From the NCBI GenBank assembly GCA_040399325.1, contig JBBASJ010000027.1:1-28443 (forward strand): a DNA stretch of 28,443 nt, written 5' to 3'. How positions within the stretch are numbered: the stretch's first letter is position 1; every line of letters starts with the position of its first letter. The DNA is from RGUW01 sp040399325 (GTDB taxonomy: Bacteria > Cyanobacteriota > Cyanobacteriia > PCC-6307 > Cyanobiaceae). Positions 10,274-19,448 of the stretch are shown here, piece after piece. A program made the translations under genes and the position numbers. The notes beneath the pieces are model-generated. The model was not told the DNA's origin. It worked only from the letters and a program-made list of their open reading frames with translations, and did not search any database.

Positions 10274-10364
10274 GCCGCCGGGGGCATTCACAGGGGGCAG
10301 ACCAGAAACAGGATCCAAGGCGCACAGGTGCTCAGGGCTCCACAGGATAGGGGCTGCACCACAC

Positions 10365-10407
10365 GGCGCCAACGCCCAGGCGTCGCCAACGATCAGGCGT
10401 CGGCGCC
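10365..10407 (-). terminator. Hairpin at the end of the ABC exporter gene
   Basis: GGCGCCAACGCC (10365-10376) pairs with GGCGTCGGCGCC (10396-10407) in 11 of 12 positions around the exporter's stop codon (10393-10395). No T tract follows on the minus strand, so termination is uncertain. Confidence 0.35.
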
Positions 10408-12138
10408 CAGCTGAATCAACTGGCGTTCGCACAGCTCGCGGTAGCGGCCGCCGCTCGCCATCAGGGTGCTGTGATTGCCCTGCTCGACGATCTGCCCGGC
10501 TTCGAGCACCACGATGCAGTCGGCGGTCTGCACCGTGGCCAGGCGATGGGCAATGACCAGCACGGTGCGACCCGCCATGGCCTGCTGCAGGCCCCGCTGC
10601 ACGGCCGCTTCGGCCTCGGCATCGAGGGCGCTGGTGGCCTCATCAAGCAACAACACCGCCGGATTCCCCAGCACGGCCCGGGCGATCGCCAGACGCTGCA
10701 GCTGGCCGCCCGAGAAGTTGGAGCCGCGCTCTTCGATGCGGCTGTCATAGCCGTCGGGCAGGGCCTCGATGAAGCCGTCGGCATTGGCCAGGTGGGCCGC
10801 CTCGCGGATCTGCTCGAGGCTGGCCGTGCGGCCGAAGGCGATCGCCTCGGCCACCGTGCCCGAAAACACGCTGCTCTGCTGAGGCACCAGGGCCACGGCT
10901 CGGCGCAGTTCGCGGGCCCGCAGCGCCGCCAGATCGTGGCCATCGAGCAGCACCTGACCATGCTGGGCCGTGTTGAACCGCAACAGCAACGAAAACAGCG
11001 TGCTTTTGCCGGCACCTGACGGCCCCACCAGCGCCACCACCTGGCCGGCGCCCACGGTCAGATCCAGCCCCCGCAGCACCGGCTGGGCCGGGTCGTAGCC
11101 GAACCTGACGCCACGCAGCTCGAGCTGCCCGGCCACCTGGCCGAGGGGCTCGGCATCAACCCGATCCGGTGCCTCGACCGGCTCATGCTCGATCTGCCGC
11201 AGGCGCCGCAGCGAGGCCTGACCCTGCTGAAACTCGTTGAAGTTGGTGGTGAGGTGGCTGATCGGATCGATCAGCATCAACAGGGCCGTCACGTAGCTGC
11301 TGAAGCCCTGGGCATCGAGCCCACCGGCCTGAATGCGCGCCGCACCGATCAGCAGCACCGCCAGGATCCCGGCCGCCTCGAGAAACCCCACCACCGGGTA
11401 CTGCAGGGCCAACAGCCGCTGGGTCCGGTAGCGGGCCCGACGATGCAGGTCGATCTCGTTGTCAAAGCGCTGCTGCAACCAGGGTTCTGCCGCAAACGCC
11501 CGCACCAGCGGCAGGCCGCCGATCGCTTCGCCCAGCAGGCCGGCCAGTTCACTGACCTGCTTCTGGCTGCGCTCGGCCGCCCGCATCACCCGCGCCCCGA
11601 ACAGGCTCACCAGCACCGCCACCAGGGGCGCCAGCACCAGGGTGGCCAGCGACAGGGGCCAGTCGAGCCACACCATGTACCCGAAGACCACAACCAGCTG
11701 CAGAGCGCTGGGGGTGGTGTCTTGGATCGTCTTGTAGATCACCTCGCCGACCCGGTCGGCGTCTTCGGTGAGACGGTAGGTGAGATCGCCGGCCGAGAGC
11801 TTCTCGAGGGCGCCGAACTCGAGCCGCTGGAGGCGCGCAAACAACTGGCGCCGCAGATCCTGGCTGACCAGCAGGGCCGGCTCAGCCAGCAGGCTGTCCT
11901 GGCCGAACTGGGCCAGTTTCTGCACCATGAACACGGTGAGTGCCAGCCCGATCACCCGCAGCACCCGCGGCAGATCGCCGGCCCCGATCGCCGGGATCAG
12001 CTGACCCGCAAGCCAGGCCAGCAGCGGCCAGCAGGCCACGAACACCAGCATGCTGAGCCCCCCGCCCAACAGCGCGCGGCGATGGGGCAGCAACAACGGC
12101 AGCAGTCGCCGAAAGCCTGCGGTGGAGGGTTGGAGCAT
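10393..12138 (-). CDS. ABC exporter, fused membrane and ATPase domains (MsbA-like)
   Basis: A 581-residue half-transporter that would dimerise. The membrane domain with six expected helices covers about residues 15-315 and ends with the coupling-helix type sequence GEAIGGLPLVRAFAAEPW. The ATPase domain has Walker A GPSGAGKST (372-380), Q420 in VPQQSSVFSGTVAEAIAFG, signature FSGGQ (475-479), Walker B VLLLDE (495-500) and H531. This architecture is shared by lipid, peptide and drug exporters; sequence alone does not tell which. The GTVAEAIAFGR wording is common in the MsbA/BmrA group. It stands alone on the minus strand, with no accessory secretion genes beside it. Its upstream region runs into the repeat-rich stretch at the assembly gap. 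Confidence 0.92.
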   Translation of the reverse strand: MLQPSTAGFRRLLPLLLPHRRALLGGGLSMLVFVACWPLLAWLAGQLIPAIGAGDLPRVLRVIGLALTVFMVQKLAQFGQDSLLAEPALLVSQDLRRQLFARLQRLEFGALEKLSAGDLTYRLTEDADRVGEVIYKTIQDTTPSALQLVVVFGYMVWLDWPLSLATLVLAPLVAVLVSLFGARVMRAAERSQKQVSELAGLLGEAIGGLPLVRAFAAEPWLQQRFDNEIDLHRRARYRTQRLLALQYPVVGFLEAAGILAVLLIGAARIQAGGLDAQGFSSYVTALLMLIDPISHLTTNFNEFQQGQASLRRLRQIEHEPVEAPDRVDAEPLGQVAGQLELRGVRFGYDPAQPVLRGLDLTVGAGQVVALVGPSGAGKSTLFSLLLRFNTAQHGQVLLDGHDLAALRARELRRAVALVPQQSSVFSGTVAEAIAFGRTASLEQIREAAHLANADGFIEALPDGYDSRIEERGSNFSGGQLQRLAIARAVLGNPAVLLLDEATSALDAEAEAAVQRGLQQAMAGRTVLVIAHRLATVQTADCIVVLEAGQIVEQGNHSTLMASGGRYRELCERQLIQLGADA

Positions 12139-12535
12139 GGGGGCAAGCTAGGACCCCCGCATCCCGGCTCCATCGCCGTGGACCCATCCTGACGGCATCG
12201 CCAGGACAGCAACGCGCACCACCTGGAGACGAGGGGCAGGCCTGTCCCTCGAGCAGGCCTGTCCATCGNNNNNNNNNNNNNNNNNNNNNNNNNNNNNNNN
12301 NNNNNNNNNNNNNNNNNNNNNNNNNNNNNNNNNNNNNNNNNNNNNNNNNNNNNNNNNNNNNNNNNNNNCCTGTCCATCGATCCGGGCTGTCGATACTTTG
12401 TCGAGACACAAGCGCGGACCATCACCATCCAGGGGCCCTCTGAGCGGGCCGCCCATGCTCGACGTCCCGCAGCGCCGGCAGGGTCGCCCCAGTCCCGATC
12501 CGCCAGGGTGCCCCCATGAACCCCAGCCGAACCCC
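12139..12535. other. Non-coding stretch with palindromic 17-bp repeats and a 100-N assembly gap
   Basis: About 400 bases without a credible gene, separating the divergent ABC exporter and S4 protein. Bases 12269-12368 are N, a standard placeholder for a gap of unknown size. Promoters of both neighbours should be here, but I see no convincing boxes. Frames that cross the Ns are artefacts. Confidence 0.8.
12231..12268. repeat. Tandem 17-bp units with internal palindrome, interrupted by the assembly gap
   Basis: Two units, GCAGGCCTGTCCCTCGA (12236-12252) and GCAGGCCTGTCCATCG (12253-12268), run up to the gap. The sequence resumes at 12369 with CCTGTCCATCGA, the end of another unit. The first unit lies in a near-perfect 20-base palindrome, GAGGGGCAGGCCTGTCCCTC (12231-12250). 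Further units within the gap are likely and probably caused the assembly break. Confidence 0.75.
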
Positions 12536-12751
12536 ATGAAGCTCGACCAATTCCTCAAATTTCAGGGCCTGGTGGGCACCGGCGGAGAGGCCAAGCAACG
12601 CATCCAGGCGGGCGACATCAAGGTCAATGGCGTCGTCGAGACCCGTCGCGGCAGGCAACTGGCCACGGGTGACGCCGTCGAGCTCGACGGGCGCGAGCTG
12701 CTGGTGCTGCCCCAGCGGCGCGCTGGTGATCCCCAGCCCGGGGAGCGCTGA
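12536..12751 (+). CDS. S4-domain RNA-binding protein (RlbA/YbcJ-like)
   Basis: A 71-residue protein that is essentially one S4 RNA-binding domain: MKLDQFLKFQGLVGTGGEAK then QRIQAGDIKVNGVVETRRGR and VELDGRELLVL. The GGEAK..I..G.I.VNG..E.R wording is the classic pattern of small free-standing S4 proteins (YbcJ in E. coli, YaaA in Bacillus), thought to bind rRNA or assembling ribosomes. I take the ATG at 12536; the open frame extends further upstream, but that part crosses no conserved sequence and reaches the gap region. tpiA follows 46 bases later on the same strand. Confidence 0.85.
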   Translation: MKLDQFLKFQGLVGTGGEAKQRIQAGDIKVNGVVETRRGRQLATGDAVELDGRELLVLPQRRAGDPQPGER

Positions 12752-12797
12752 TGGGCGGCGGCTTAGGTTTTGCTGCAGATGAGATTGAGGTGTCCCG

Positions 12798-13538
12798 GTG
12801 CGCAAGGCCGTGATCGCTGGCAACTGGAAGATGCACATGACCTGTGCCGAAACGCGGGTCTTTGCCGCCACCTTTCGCCCGCTGATCGCCGATCTGCCCA
12901 GTGACCGGCAGATCGTGATCGCCCCCCCCTTCACCGCGATCCCAACCCTGTGCCGCCACCTCGAAGGCGCCGGGGTGGCCATCGCCGGCCAGAACGTCCA
13001 CTGGGACGAAAAGGGTGCTTATACCGGCATGGTCTCGGCACCGATGCTGGTCGAGCACGGCGTATCCCACGCGATCGTGGGTCACAGCGAGCCGCGCAAG
13101 TACTACAGCGAGACCGACGAGCAGATCAACCTGCGGGCCCGCACCGCCCAGAAGCATGGCCTGATCCCGATTCTCTGCGTGGGTGAGAGCCTCGACCAGC
13201 GCGAGGCCCGCGAAACCGAACGGGTGATCCACCGTCAGATCGAGCAGGGCCTCGAAGACGTGGATCCCACCCAGCTGATCGTGGCCTACGAGCCCATCTG
13301 GGCCATCGGCACCGGCAAGACCTGCGCCGCCGAAGAGGCCAACCGCATCTGCGGTCTGATCCGCGGCTGGGTGGGTGACCCCAGCGTCACCGTGCAGTAC
13401 GGCGGCTCGGTCAACACCGCCACCATCGACGACCTGATGGCCCAGAGCGACATCGACGGCGTGCTGGTGGGCGGCGCCTCGCTCGATCCGGTGGGCTTTG
13501 CGCGCATCGCCAACTACCAGGTGCCCGCGGCTGTTTGA
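12798..13538 (+). CDS. tpiA: Triosephosphate isomerase
   Basis: Interconverts dihydroxyacetone phosphate and glyceraldehyde 3-phosphate in glycolysis and the Calvin cycle. The 246-residue length is normal. Catalytic residues are K11 (AGNWKMH), H96 (VGHSEPR) and E165 (AYEPIWAIGTG), and the phosphate-binding loop QYGGSVN and GVLVGGASL close the barrel. The start is GTG at 12798, with GAGGTG about eight bases before it acting as a ribosome-binding site. folP starts at or shortly after its stop codon, so the two are probably co-transcribed. Confidence 0.97.
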   Translation: MRKAVIAGNWKMHMTCAETRVFAATFRPLIADLPSDRQIVIAPPFTAIPTLCRHLEGAGVAIAGQNVHWDEKGAYTGMVSAPMLVEHGVSHAIVGHSEPRKYYSETDEQINLRARTAQKHGLIPILCVGESLDQREARETERVIHRQIEQGLEDVDPTQLIVAYEPIWAIGTGKTCAAEEANRICGLIRGWVGDPSVTVQYGGSVNTATIDDLMAQSDIDGVLVGGASLDPVGFARIANYQVPAAV

Positions 13539-13558
13539 GCGGGAGCAGGGGCAGCCGT

Positions 13559-14383
13559 GTGATTCCCGCCGGGCCGCTGGTGATGGGGGTGCTCAACCTC
13601 ACCCCCGACTCGTTCAGTGACGGCGGCCGGCTCGCGAACCCTGCAGCAGTGGTGCGGCAGGCGCGCCGCATGCTGACCCAGGGGGCGGCGGTGCTCGACC
13701 TGGGGGCCCAGAGCACCCGGCCCGGCGCCGACGAGGTCGGCCCGGCCGAAGAGCTCAGGCGGCTGCTGCCCGCCCTGGCTGCCCTGCAAGAGCTGCGGCG
13801 CGACCATCCCCAGCTGCTGATCTCGATCGACACCTTTCATGCCGCCGTCGCCGAAAGCGCCCTTGATGCAGGGGCCGACTGGATCAACGACGTGCGCGGC
13901 GCCAACCCCCAGCGGCGCGATCCGGCCATGCTGCCCCTGATCGCCCGCGCCGGTTGCCCCTACGTGCTGATGCACAGCCGCGGCACCAGCGCCACCATGG
14001 ACAGCCTGGCGGTCTATGGCGATGTGGTGGCCGAGGTGCGGGCCGAGCTGCAGATGGCCACCAACACGGCCCTGCACGCGGGGGTCCGACCCGCGCAACT
14101 CATCTGGGACATCGGTCTGGGCTTTGCCAAAACCACTGACCAGAATCTCGAGTTGCTGCGCCGGCTGCCGCAACTGGTCGACGACGTCCCCCTGCTGGTG
14201 GGCCCGTCGCGCAAGCGCTTCATTGGCACCGTGCTCAACGAGCCACGGCCCCGGGCCCGGCTCTGGGGCACCGCAGCCGTGTGCGCCCTGGCGGTTCACA
14301 GCGGGGCCCACATCGTGCGTGTCCACGACGTGGGTCCCATCGTTCAGACCGTGCGCATGGCCACCGCCCTCAGCCCTCGCTGA
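13559..14383 (+). CDS. folP: Dihydropteroate synthase
   Basis: Joins p-aminobenzoate to hydroxymethyl-dihydropterin pyrophosphate in folate synthesis; target of sulfonamides. Motifs in order: MGVLNLTPDSFSDGG, DLGAQSTRPGA, SIDTFHAAVAESALDAGADW, INDV, VLMHSRGT, WDIGLGFAKT, the substrate-binding GPSRKRFIGT and RVHDV near the end. I choose the GTG at 13559 (274 residues) because AGGGG at 13547-13551 is well spaced before it. A TTG at 13535 overlapping the tpiA stop (TTGA) gives 282 residues and is the alternative. The 3' end overlaps the end of chlH on the other strand by 14 bases. Confidence 0.95.
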   Translation: MIPAGPLVMGVLNLTPDSFSDGGRLANPAAVVRQARRMLTQGAAVLDLGAQSTRPGADEVGPAEELRRLLPALAALQELRRDHPQLLISIDTFHAAVAESALDAGADWINDVRGANPQRRDPAMLPLIARAGCPYVLMHSRGTSATMDSLAVYGDVVAEVRAELQMATNTALHAGVRPAQLIWDIGLGFAKTTDQNLELLRRLPQLVDDVPLLVGPSRKRFIGTVLNEPRPRARLWGTAAVCALAVHSGAHIVRVHDVGPIVQTVRMATALSPR

Positions 14384-17300
14384 CCCCTTCGATCTTGTCT
14401 TCGATCTCTTGGTAGAGCTCCTGCAGCTGGGCGATGTTCTCGTCGGAGGTCTCCCAGTAGCCGCGGCCGTTGACCTCGAGCAGGGTGCCGACGATGCGCC
14501 GGAAGCTGTGGGGGTTGAGCTCCATCAGACGCTGGCGCATCTCGGGATCGTTGATGAAGGTGTCGTTGGCTTCCTCGTAAACGAAGTTGTCAACCGCGCC
14601 GCTGGTGGCGCTCCAACCCAGGGTGAAGTTGAGCCGTTTGGCCACCTCGCGCACGCCCTCGTAGCCGCTGTTGAGCATGCCCTCGTACCACTTGGGGTTG
14701 AGCAGCTTGGTGCGTGAATCGAGGCGGATCGTCTCGCTCAGGGAGCGCACCTGGGCGTTGGCGGTGGTGGTGTCGGCGATGTAGCTCGAGGGAGCCTTGC
14801 CATCATCGCGCAGCGAAGCGATCAGCTTGGTGGGGTCGCTGTCGAAGTAGTGGCTCACGTCGGTGAGCGAGATCTCGGCCGAGTCGAGGTTCTGGAACGT
14901 GACATCAGCGGTCTTCATCACTGACTCGAACACCTCGCGGTTCTGGTTCATTTCGCCGGGGTTATCGGCGTTGAACGCAAAGGTCTTGCGCGACAGGTAC
15001 ATCTCCTGCAGCTCATTTTCCTCTTCCCAGGTGCTGTTCTCCACCGCCAGGTTGACATTGGAGCTGTAGCTGCCGCTGGCGTTGGAGAACACCCGGGTAG
15101 CCGCATCGCGCAAGGAGATGCCGTCTTTTTCGGCCTGCTCGAGGCTGTGCTTGCGCACAAAGTTGAGCTCCAGAGGCTCATCGGCCTCGGCGGCCATCTT
15201 GACGCCCTGATCGATCAGGGCCATCTGGTTGATGAACAGGTCACGAAACACGCCGCTGCAGTTGACCACCACGTCAATGCGCGGGCGACCCAGCTCCTCG
15301 AGTGAGATCAGCTCCAGCTTGTTGACCCGGCCCAGCGAATCGGGCACGGGGCGCACACCGATGAACCACAGGATCTGGGCCAGCGATTCGCCATAGGTCT
15401 TGATGTTGTCGGTGCCCCAGAGCACGCAGGCGATCGTCTCGGGCCAGGCGCCCTGCTCAAGCTTCTGGCGCTCGATCAGCCGATCGACCACCACCTTGGC
15501 TGCTGCGATCGCGGCCCTGGTGGGGATCGCCTGGGGGTCAAGGGCGTGCAGGTTCTTGCCGCTGGGCAGCACGCCGGGATTGCGAATGGGGTCACCACCG
15601 GGGCCGGGCAACACATACTCGCCATCGAGGGCCCGCAGCAGGCTCTCCATCTCGAGGTCGGCACACACCTGCTCAAGGCAGAACTGCAGGTAGCCGAACA
15701 GCTTGTCGAGTTCGGCCTGATCGACCCCCTCGAAACCGGCGGCATTGCAGGCGGCCAGCCAGGGGCTGGGCAGCTTGAAGCCAAAGCGCTCGAGCAGGGC
15801 AAAGAACCAGGCAAAGTTGCGCCGCAGGGTCACCCGGCCATCGGCTCCGGTGACCGCCTTGACCATGGCACCCACCGCCGCGCGGGACGTCTCGGTGATG
15901 ACGCGGTTGAGCTCCACATCGGCGAGCACGCCCTCGTCATTGCCCTTGTAGACGTCGGCAATGGTGCGGCCACGGCTCTCGGCCAGCAGGGCCGGCAGGG
16001 AGCGAAGCCCATCGTCATCGCGCTCGAGCGCGGCGATGTTGACCAGGGTGGCGATCGCCTCTTCGGCGGTGGGGGGCTTGCCGATGGTGTGCAGGCCGCA
16101 GGGCAGCAGCCGGCTCTCGATCTCCATGAGCTGGCGGTAGACCGCGCCCACAACGCCATCGCGACCGTCGAGGTCAAGTTCAGAAGCATCGACCTCGGGC
16201 AGCTCGACATCCTTGTCGAGGTTGCACTGGCGCGAGGTCTCGACGATGGCGTTGACGATCTGCACGCCGCGGGAGCTTTCGCGCAGCTGCTGGTAGCTGC
16301 CCACCAGCTCGCCCAGCTCCTTGAGGCCTTTGTAGAGGCCGGCGTTTTCGGCTGGAGGCGTCAGATAACTGATCGTCTCGGCGTAACCGCGCCGTTTGGC
16401 GATCGTGGCCTCACTGGGGTTGTTGGCCGCGTAGTAATAGAGGTTCGGCAGGGCGCCGATCAACGAGTCGGGGTAGCAGGTCTCGCTCATGCCCATCTGC
16501 TTGCCGGGCATGAACTCGAGCGAGCCGTGGGTGCCGAAGTGCAGCACCGCATCGGCGCCCCACACCTTCTCCAGGTAGGTGTAGTAAGCGGCAAAACCGT
16601 GGTGGGGGCTGGCGCTGCGCGAATAGAGCAGCCGCATCGGGTCGCCCTCGTAGCCGAAGGTGGGTTGCACGCCCACAAACACGTTGCCGAAGTGGCGGCC
16701 GTAGATCAGCAGGTTGGTGCCGTCGCTGTTGAGGTTGCCGGGGGGCTTGCCCCAGTTCTCCTCGAGGCGCTCCGAATACGGCGTGAGGCGCTCGTACTCC
16801 TCGACGCTCATGCGGTGGGCGATCGCCAGCTCCGGAGCCCCTTCCATGGCTTCGGGGTCCTTGAGGACCGCCTCCATCAGCTCCTTGCTGGTCTTGGGAA
16901 GGCCGCTGACGTCATAGCCCTTGGCCGCCATCTCCTCCATGACCCGGTGGATCGAGCCAAAGACATCGAGGTAGGCGGCGGTGCCGACATTGCCCTTGTC
17001 CGGCGGGAAGCTGAACACCGTGATCGCCAGCTTCTTGGTGGCGCGGGGCTTGATCCGCAACGAAGCCCAGCGGATCGAGCGCTCGGCGATGGCATCGACC
17101 CGGTCCTGCAGGGTGTGGGCCTTGCCGGTGGCGTCGTCGCGGCCGCTCAGCACGATCGGCTCAATCGCGCCATCGAGCTCAGGAATGGCGATCTGCAGCG
17201 CCACCTGCACCGGGTGCAGACCCAGGTCACTCTCTTCCCACTCCTGGGTGGTCTGGAACACCAGCGGCAGCGCCACCATGTAAGGGCGGTTGAGCTTCTT

Positions 17301-18383
17301 GAGCACCTCGATCGCCTTGGGGTGGTCCTGACGGGCCGGGCCGCCCACCAGAGCAAAGCCCGTCAGCGACACCACGCCGTCAACCAGCGGCTGATCGGGG
17401 TTCAGGGGGTCATAGAAGAAGGCATTAACGGGCTTGGTGAAGTCGAGTCCGCCGCAGAACACCGGAATCACGGTGGCGCCGCGGTACTCCATCTCCTGGA
17501 TCACCGCCACGTAGTGGGCCTCGTCACCCGTGACGATGTGGCTGCGCTGCAACACCAGGCCGATCACGGGGCCTTTGCGCGCGGCGTCGGTGAGGTCGCT
17601 GCGGCTGGCTGTCCAGTTGAGGTACTCCTTGAGGTCCTCGAACATCGACGGGGCCAGGGGGTGCCAGATGCCCAGGTCGGGAAACACCACCGGTTCGGCC
17701 ACCTCGAGCTCAGGCCGCTCGGCGGCATCAGCTCCCTTGCGGGGATAGACGTACTTGTCGGCCAGCATCAACAGGAAATTCCTGAGGTTGTCCGGCGTGC
17801 CGCCCAGCCAGTACTGGAAGCTGAGCATGAACGAGCGGGCATCCTGCGCCTTCTCAACGGGCAGATACTTGAGCACCGTCGGCAGGGTGTTCAACAGCTT
17901 CAACATCGCGTCCTGGAAACCGGCGCCGCCGGCCTCCTTGCGCTTTTTCATGAAGCTGGCGATGGCCGATTTGCTCTGGCCGAGCTGGGCCATCGAGAAG
18001 GTGCCCAGTTTGTTGAGGCGCATCACCTCGGGCATCGACGGAAACACCACCGCCGCCTTGAGGCGATCGCGGTGGGGCGCCACGGCCTCGACGACTTTCT
18101 GGGCCAGATCCTCGATGAAGATCAGCGAGGCGATGAACACATCGGCCGTCGCCACATCGGCACAGAAATCGGCGTAATTGCCGGGGTCGCGCAGCTCTTC
18201 GATCAGGTAGCCGCTCAGCTCGATCGCCAGTGGGCCGTTCTGGTCGTTGAGGCTGGTGGCGGCCTGGGTGAGGGAGTTCTGGTACTGGGGCTCGAGCACC
18301 ACGTACACCGCCTTCATGACGGTGCCGGGATGTCCTTCGGCAGGGCTGACCCGACGGTTGGCGGAGCGGACCTGCGTGAACAT
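14370..18383 (-). CDS. chlH: Magnesium chelatase subunit H
   Basis: The 1,337-residue porphyrin-binding subunit that, with ChlI and ChlD, inserts Mg2+ into protoporphyrin IX at the first step committed to chlorophyll. It belongs to the CobN/BchH family and has the expected length for the cyanobacterial and plant form. Recognisable parts are the N-terminal domain starting KAVYVVLEPQYQNSLTQAA, YTYLEKVWGADAVLHFGTHG with ELEFMPGKQ-like SLEFMPGKQMGMS in the centre, and the C-terminal WYEGMLNSGYEGVREV and GRGYWETSDENI. The ATG at 18383 begins MFTQVRSANRRV, a start I know from picocyanobacterial ChlH. It reads divergently from dapB across 153 bases. Neither chlI nor chlD is in the window. Confidence 0.97.
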   Translation of the reverse strand: MFTQVRSANRRVSPAEGHPGTVMKAVYVVLEPQYQNSLTQAATSLNDQNGPLAIELSGYLIEELRDPGNYADFCADVATADVFIASLIFIEDLAQKVVEAVAPHRDRLKAAVVFPSMPEVMRLNKLGTFSMAQLGQSKSAIASFMKKRKEAGGAGFQDAMLKLLNTLPTVLKYLPVEKAQDARSFMLSFQYWLGGTPDNLRNFLLMLADKYVYPRKGADAAERPELEVAEPVVFPDLGIWHPLAPSMFEDLKEYLNWTASRSDLTDAARKGPVIGLVLQRSHIVTGDEAHYVAVIQEMEYRGATVIPVFCGGLDFTKPVNAFFYDPLNPDQPLVDGVVSLTGFALVGGPARQDHPKAIEVLKKLNRPYMVALPLVFQTTQEWEESDLGLHPVQVALQIAIPELDGAIEPIVLSGRDDATGKAHTLQDRVDAIAERSIRWASLRIKPRATKKLAITVFSFPPDKGNVGTAAYLDVFGSIHRVMEEMAAKGYDVSGLPKTSKELMEAVLKDPEAMEGAPELAIAHRMSVEEYERLTPYSERLEENWGKPPGNLNSDGTNLLIYGRHFGNVFVGVQPTFGYEGDPMRLLYSRSASPHHGFAAYYTYLEKVWGADAVLHFGTHGSLEFMPGKQMGMSETCYPDSLIGALPNLYYYAANNPSEATIAKRRGYAETISYLTPPAENAGLYKGLKELGELVGSYQQLRESSRGVQIVNAIVETSRQCNLDKDVELPEVDASELDLDGRDGVVGAVYRQLMEIESRLLPCGLHTIGKPPTAEEAIATLVNIAALERDDDGLRSLPALLAESRGRTIADVYKGNDEGVLADVELNRVITETSRAAVGAMVKAVTGADGRVTLRRNFAWFFALLERFGFKLPSPWLAACNAAGFEGVDQAELDKLFGYLQFCLEQVCADLEMESLLRALDGEYVLPGPGGDPIRNPGVLPSGKNLHALDPQAIPTRAAIAAAKVVVDRLIERQKLEQGAWPETIACVLWGTDNIKTYGESLAQILWFIGVRPVPDSLGRVNKLELISLEELGRPRIDVVVNCSGVFRDLFINQMALIDQGVKMAAEADEPLELNFVRKHSLEQAEKDGISLRDAATRVFSNASGSYSSNVNLAVENSTWEEENELQEMYLSRKTFAFNADNPGEMNQNREVFESVMKTADVTFQNLDSAEISLTDVSHYFDSDPTKLIASLRDDGKAPSSYIADTTTANAQVRSLSETIRLDSRTKLLNPKWYEGMLNSGYEGVREVAKRLNFTLGWSATSGAVDNFVYEEANDTFINDPEMRQRLMELNPHSFRRIVGTLLEVNGRGYWETSDENIAQLQELYQEIEDKIEGVSEG

Positions 18384-18536
18384 GTGGCCAGATTGAGCAA
18401 TGTGAAGCAGCCTACGGAGGCCCCGGCCGCCCTGCGAGCAAACCCGCGCAAGGCTTCACAGCCGCGGCTCCAGCCGATCAGCCGCTGCGGCGGCCCCATA
18501 GGCTCGGCGCATTGATCTGCCCGCCGACAACCGACC

Positions 18537-19400
18537 ATGGCCAGCGCCGTTGCCCCAAGCAGCACCCAGCCGATCCCGGTGGTGGTGGCCGGGGCCCTGG
18601 GCCGCATGGGCGCCGAGGTGGTCAGGGCCGTCATCGCCGCCCCCGACTGCGAGCTGGTGGGTGCCATCGACACCACCGGCGGCAAGGAGGGGGCCGATGT
18701 GGGCCTGGAGCTGGGCCTGGGCGAGCTCGAGGTCGCCGTCACCGCCGATTTCGAGGGAGCCCTCTGCCTGGCCAGCCAGAACGCCCGCCACTCAGGCCCA
18801 GGCGGCGGCGCGGTGCTGGTGGATTTCACCCACCCCAGCGTGGTCTACGAGCACACCCGCGGCGCCATCGCCTATGGCGTGCATCCGGTGATCGGCACCA
18901 CCGGCCTGAGCCCCGAGCAGCTGTCGGAGCTGGCCGTTTTTGCCGACAAAGCCTCCATGGGAGGCGCCGTGATCCCCAATTTCTCGGTGGGCATGGTGCT
19001 GTTGCAGCAGGCTGCCGCCGCAGCGGCGCGCTTCTATGACCACGCCGAGCTGACCGAGCTGCACCACAACCGCAAGGCCGATGCCCCAAGCGGCACCTGC
19101 ATCAAGACCGCCGAGCTCATGGAGGAACTCGGCAAGCAGTTCAACCCGCCCCAGATCGATGAGCACGAGAGCCTGGCGGGCTGCCGCGGCGGCGTGCGCG
19201 CCAGCGGCCTGCGGCTGCATTCACTGCGGCTGCCGGGCCTGGTGGCCCACCAGGAGGTGATGTTCGGCGCCCCCGGCGAGACCTATACCTTGCGCCACGA
19301 CACGATCGACCGAAGCGCCTACATGCCGGGCGTGCTGCTGAGCGTGCGCAAGGTGCGCCAGCTGGGCGGACTGGTCTATGGACTCGAACGGCTGCTTTGA
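18537..19400 (+). CDS. dapB: 4-hydroxy-tetrahydrodipicolinate reductase
   Basis: Reduces hydroxy-tetrahydrodipicolinate to tetrahydrodipicolinate with NAD(P)H in the diaminopimelate/lysine pathway, supplying peptidoglycan. The Rossmann motif is GALGRMG (residues 19-25). The middle carries GTTGLSPEQL and PNFSVGMVLL, and the catalytic stretch ELHHNRKADAPSGT holds the histidine pair and lysine. FGAPGETYTLRHDTIDR and MPGVLLSVRKV close the family pattern. At 287 residues it is slightly longer than the E. coli enzyme because of an N-terminal extension and an insert near residues 79-90. The start ATG at 18537 faces away from chlH. Confidence 0.96.
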   Translation: MASAVAPSSTQPIPVVVAGALGRMGAEVVRAVIAAPDCELVGAIDTTGGKEGADVGLELGLGELEVAVTADFEGALCLASQNARHSGPGGGAVLVDFTHPSVVYEHTRGAIAYGVHPVIGTTGLSPEQLSELAVFADKASMGGAVIPNFSVGMVLLQQAAAAAARFYDHAELTELHHNRKADAPSGTCIKTAELMEELGKQFNPPQIDEHESLAGCRGGVRASGLRLHSLRLPGLVAHQEVMFGAPGETYTLRHDTIDRSAYMPGVLLSVRKVRQLGGLVYGLERLL

Positions 19401-19448
19401 CCCCGAACACGGCACCATGACGGGCAGTCCCCTGGGGCAGATCCGCCC

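Noticed and set aside
12231..12380. CRISPR array at the repeats around the gap
   Set aside because: The units are 17 bp, abut directly without spacers, and no cas genes are nearby.
12148..12558. Open frames that cross the run of Ns
   Set aside because: They exist only because unknown bases contain no stop codons; nothing on either side is conserved.
15546..18515. A 989-codon open frame on the plus strand opposite chlH
   Set aside because: It lies wholly antisense to a secure ChlH and is rich in Gly, His, Gln, Ala and Arg, as expected when a G+C-rich gene is read backwards. No motif or start signal supports it.
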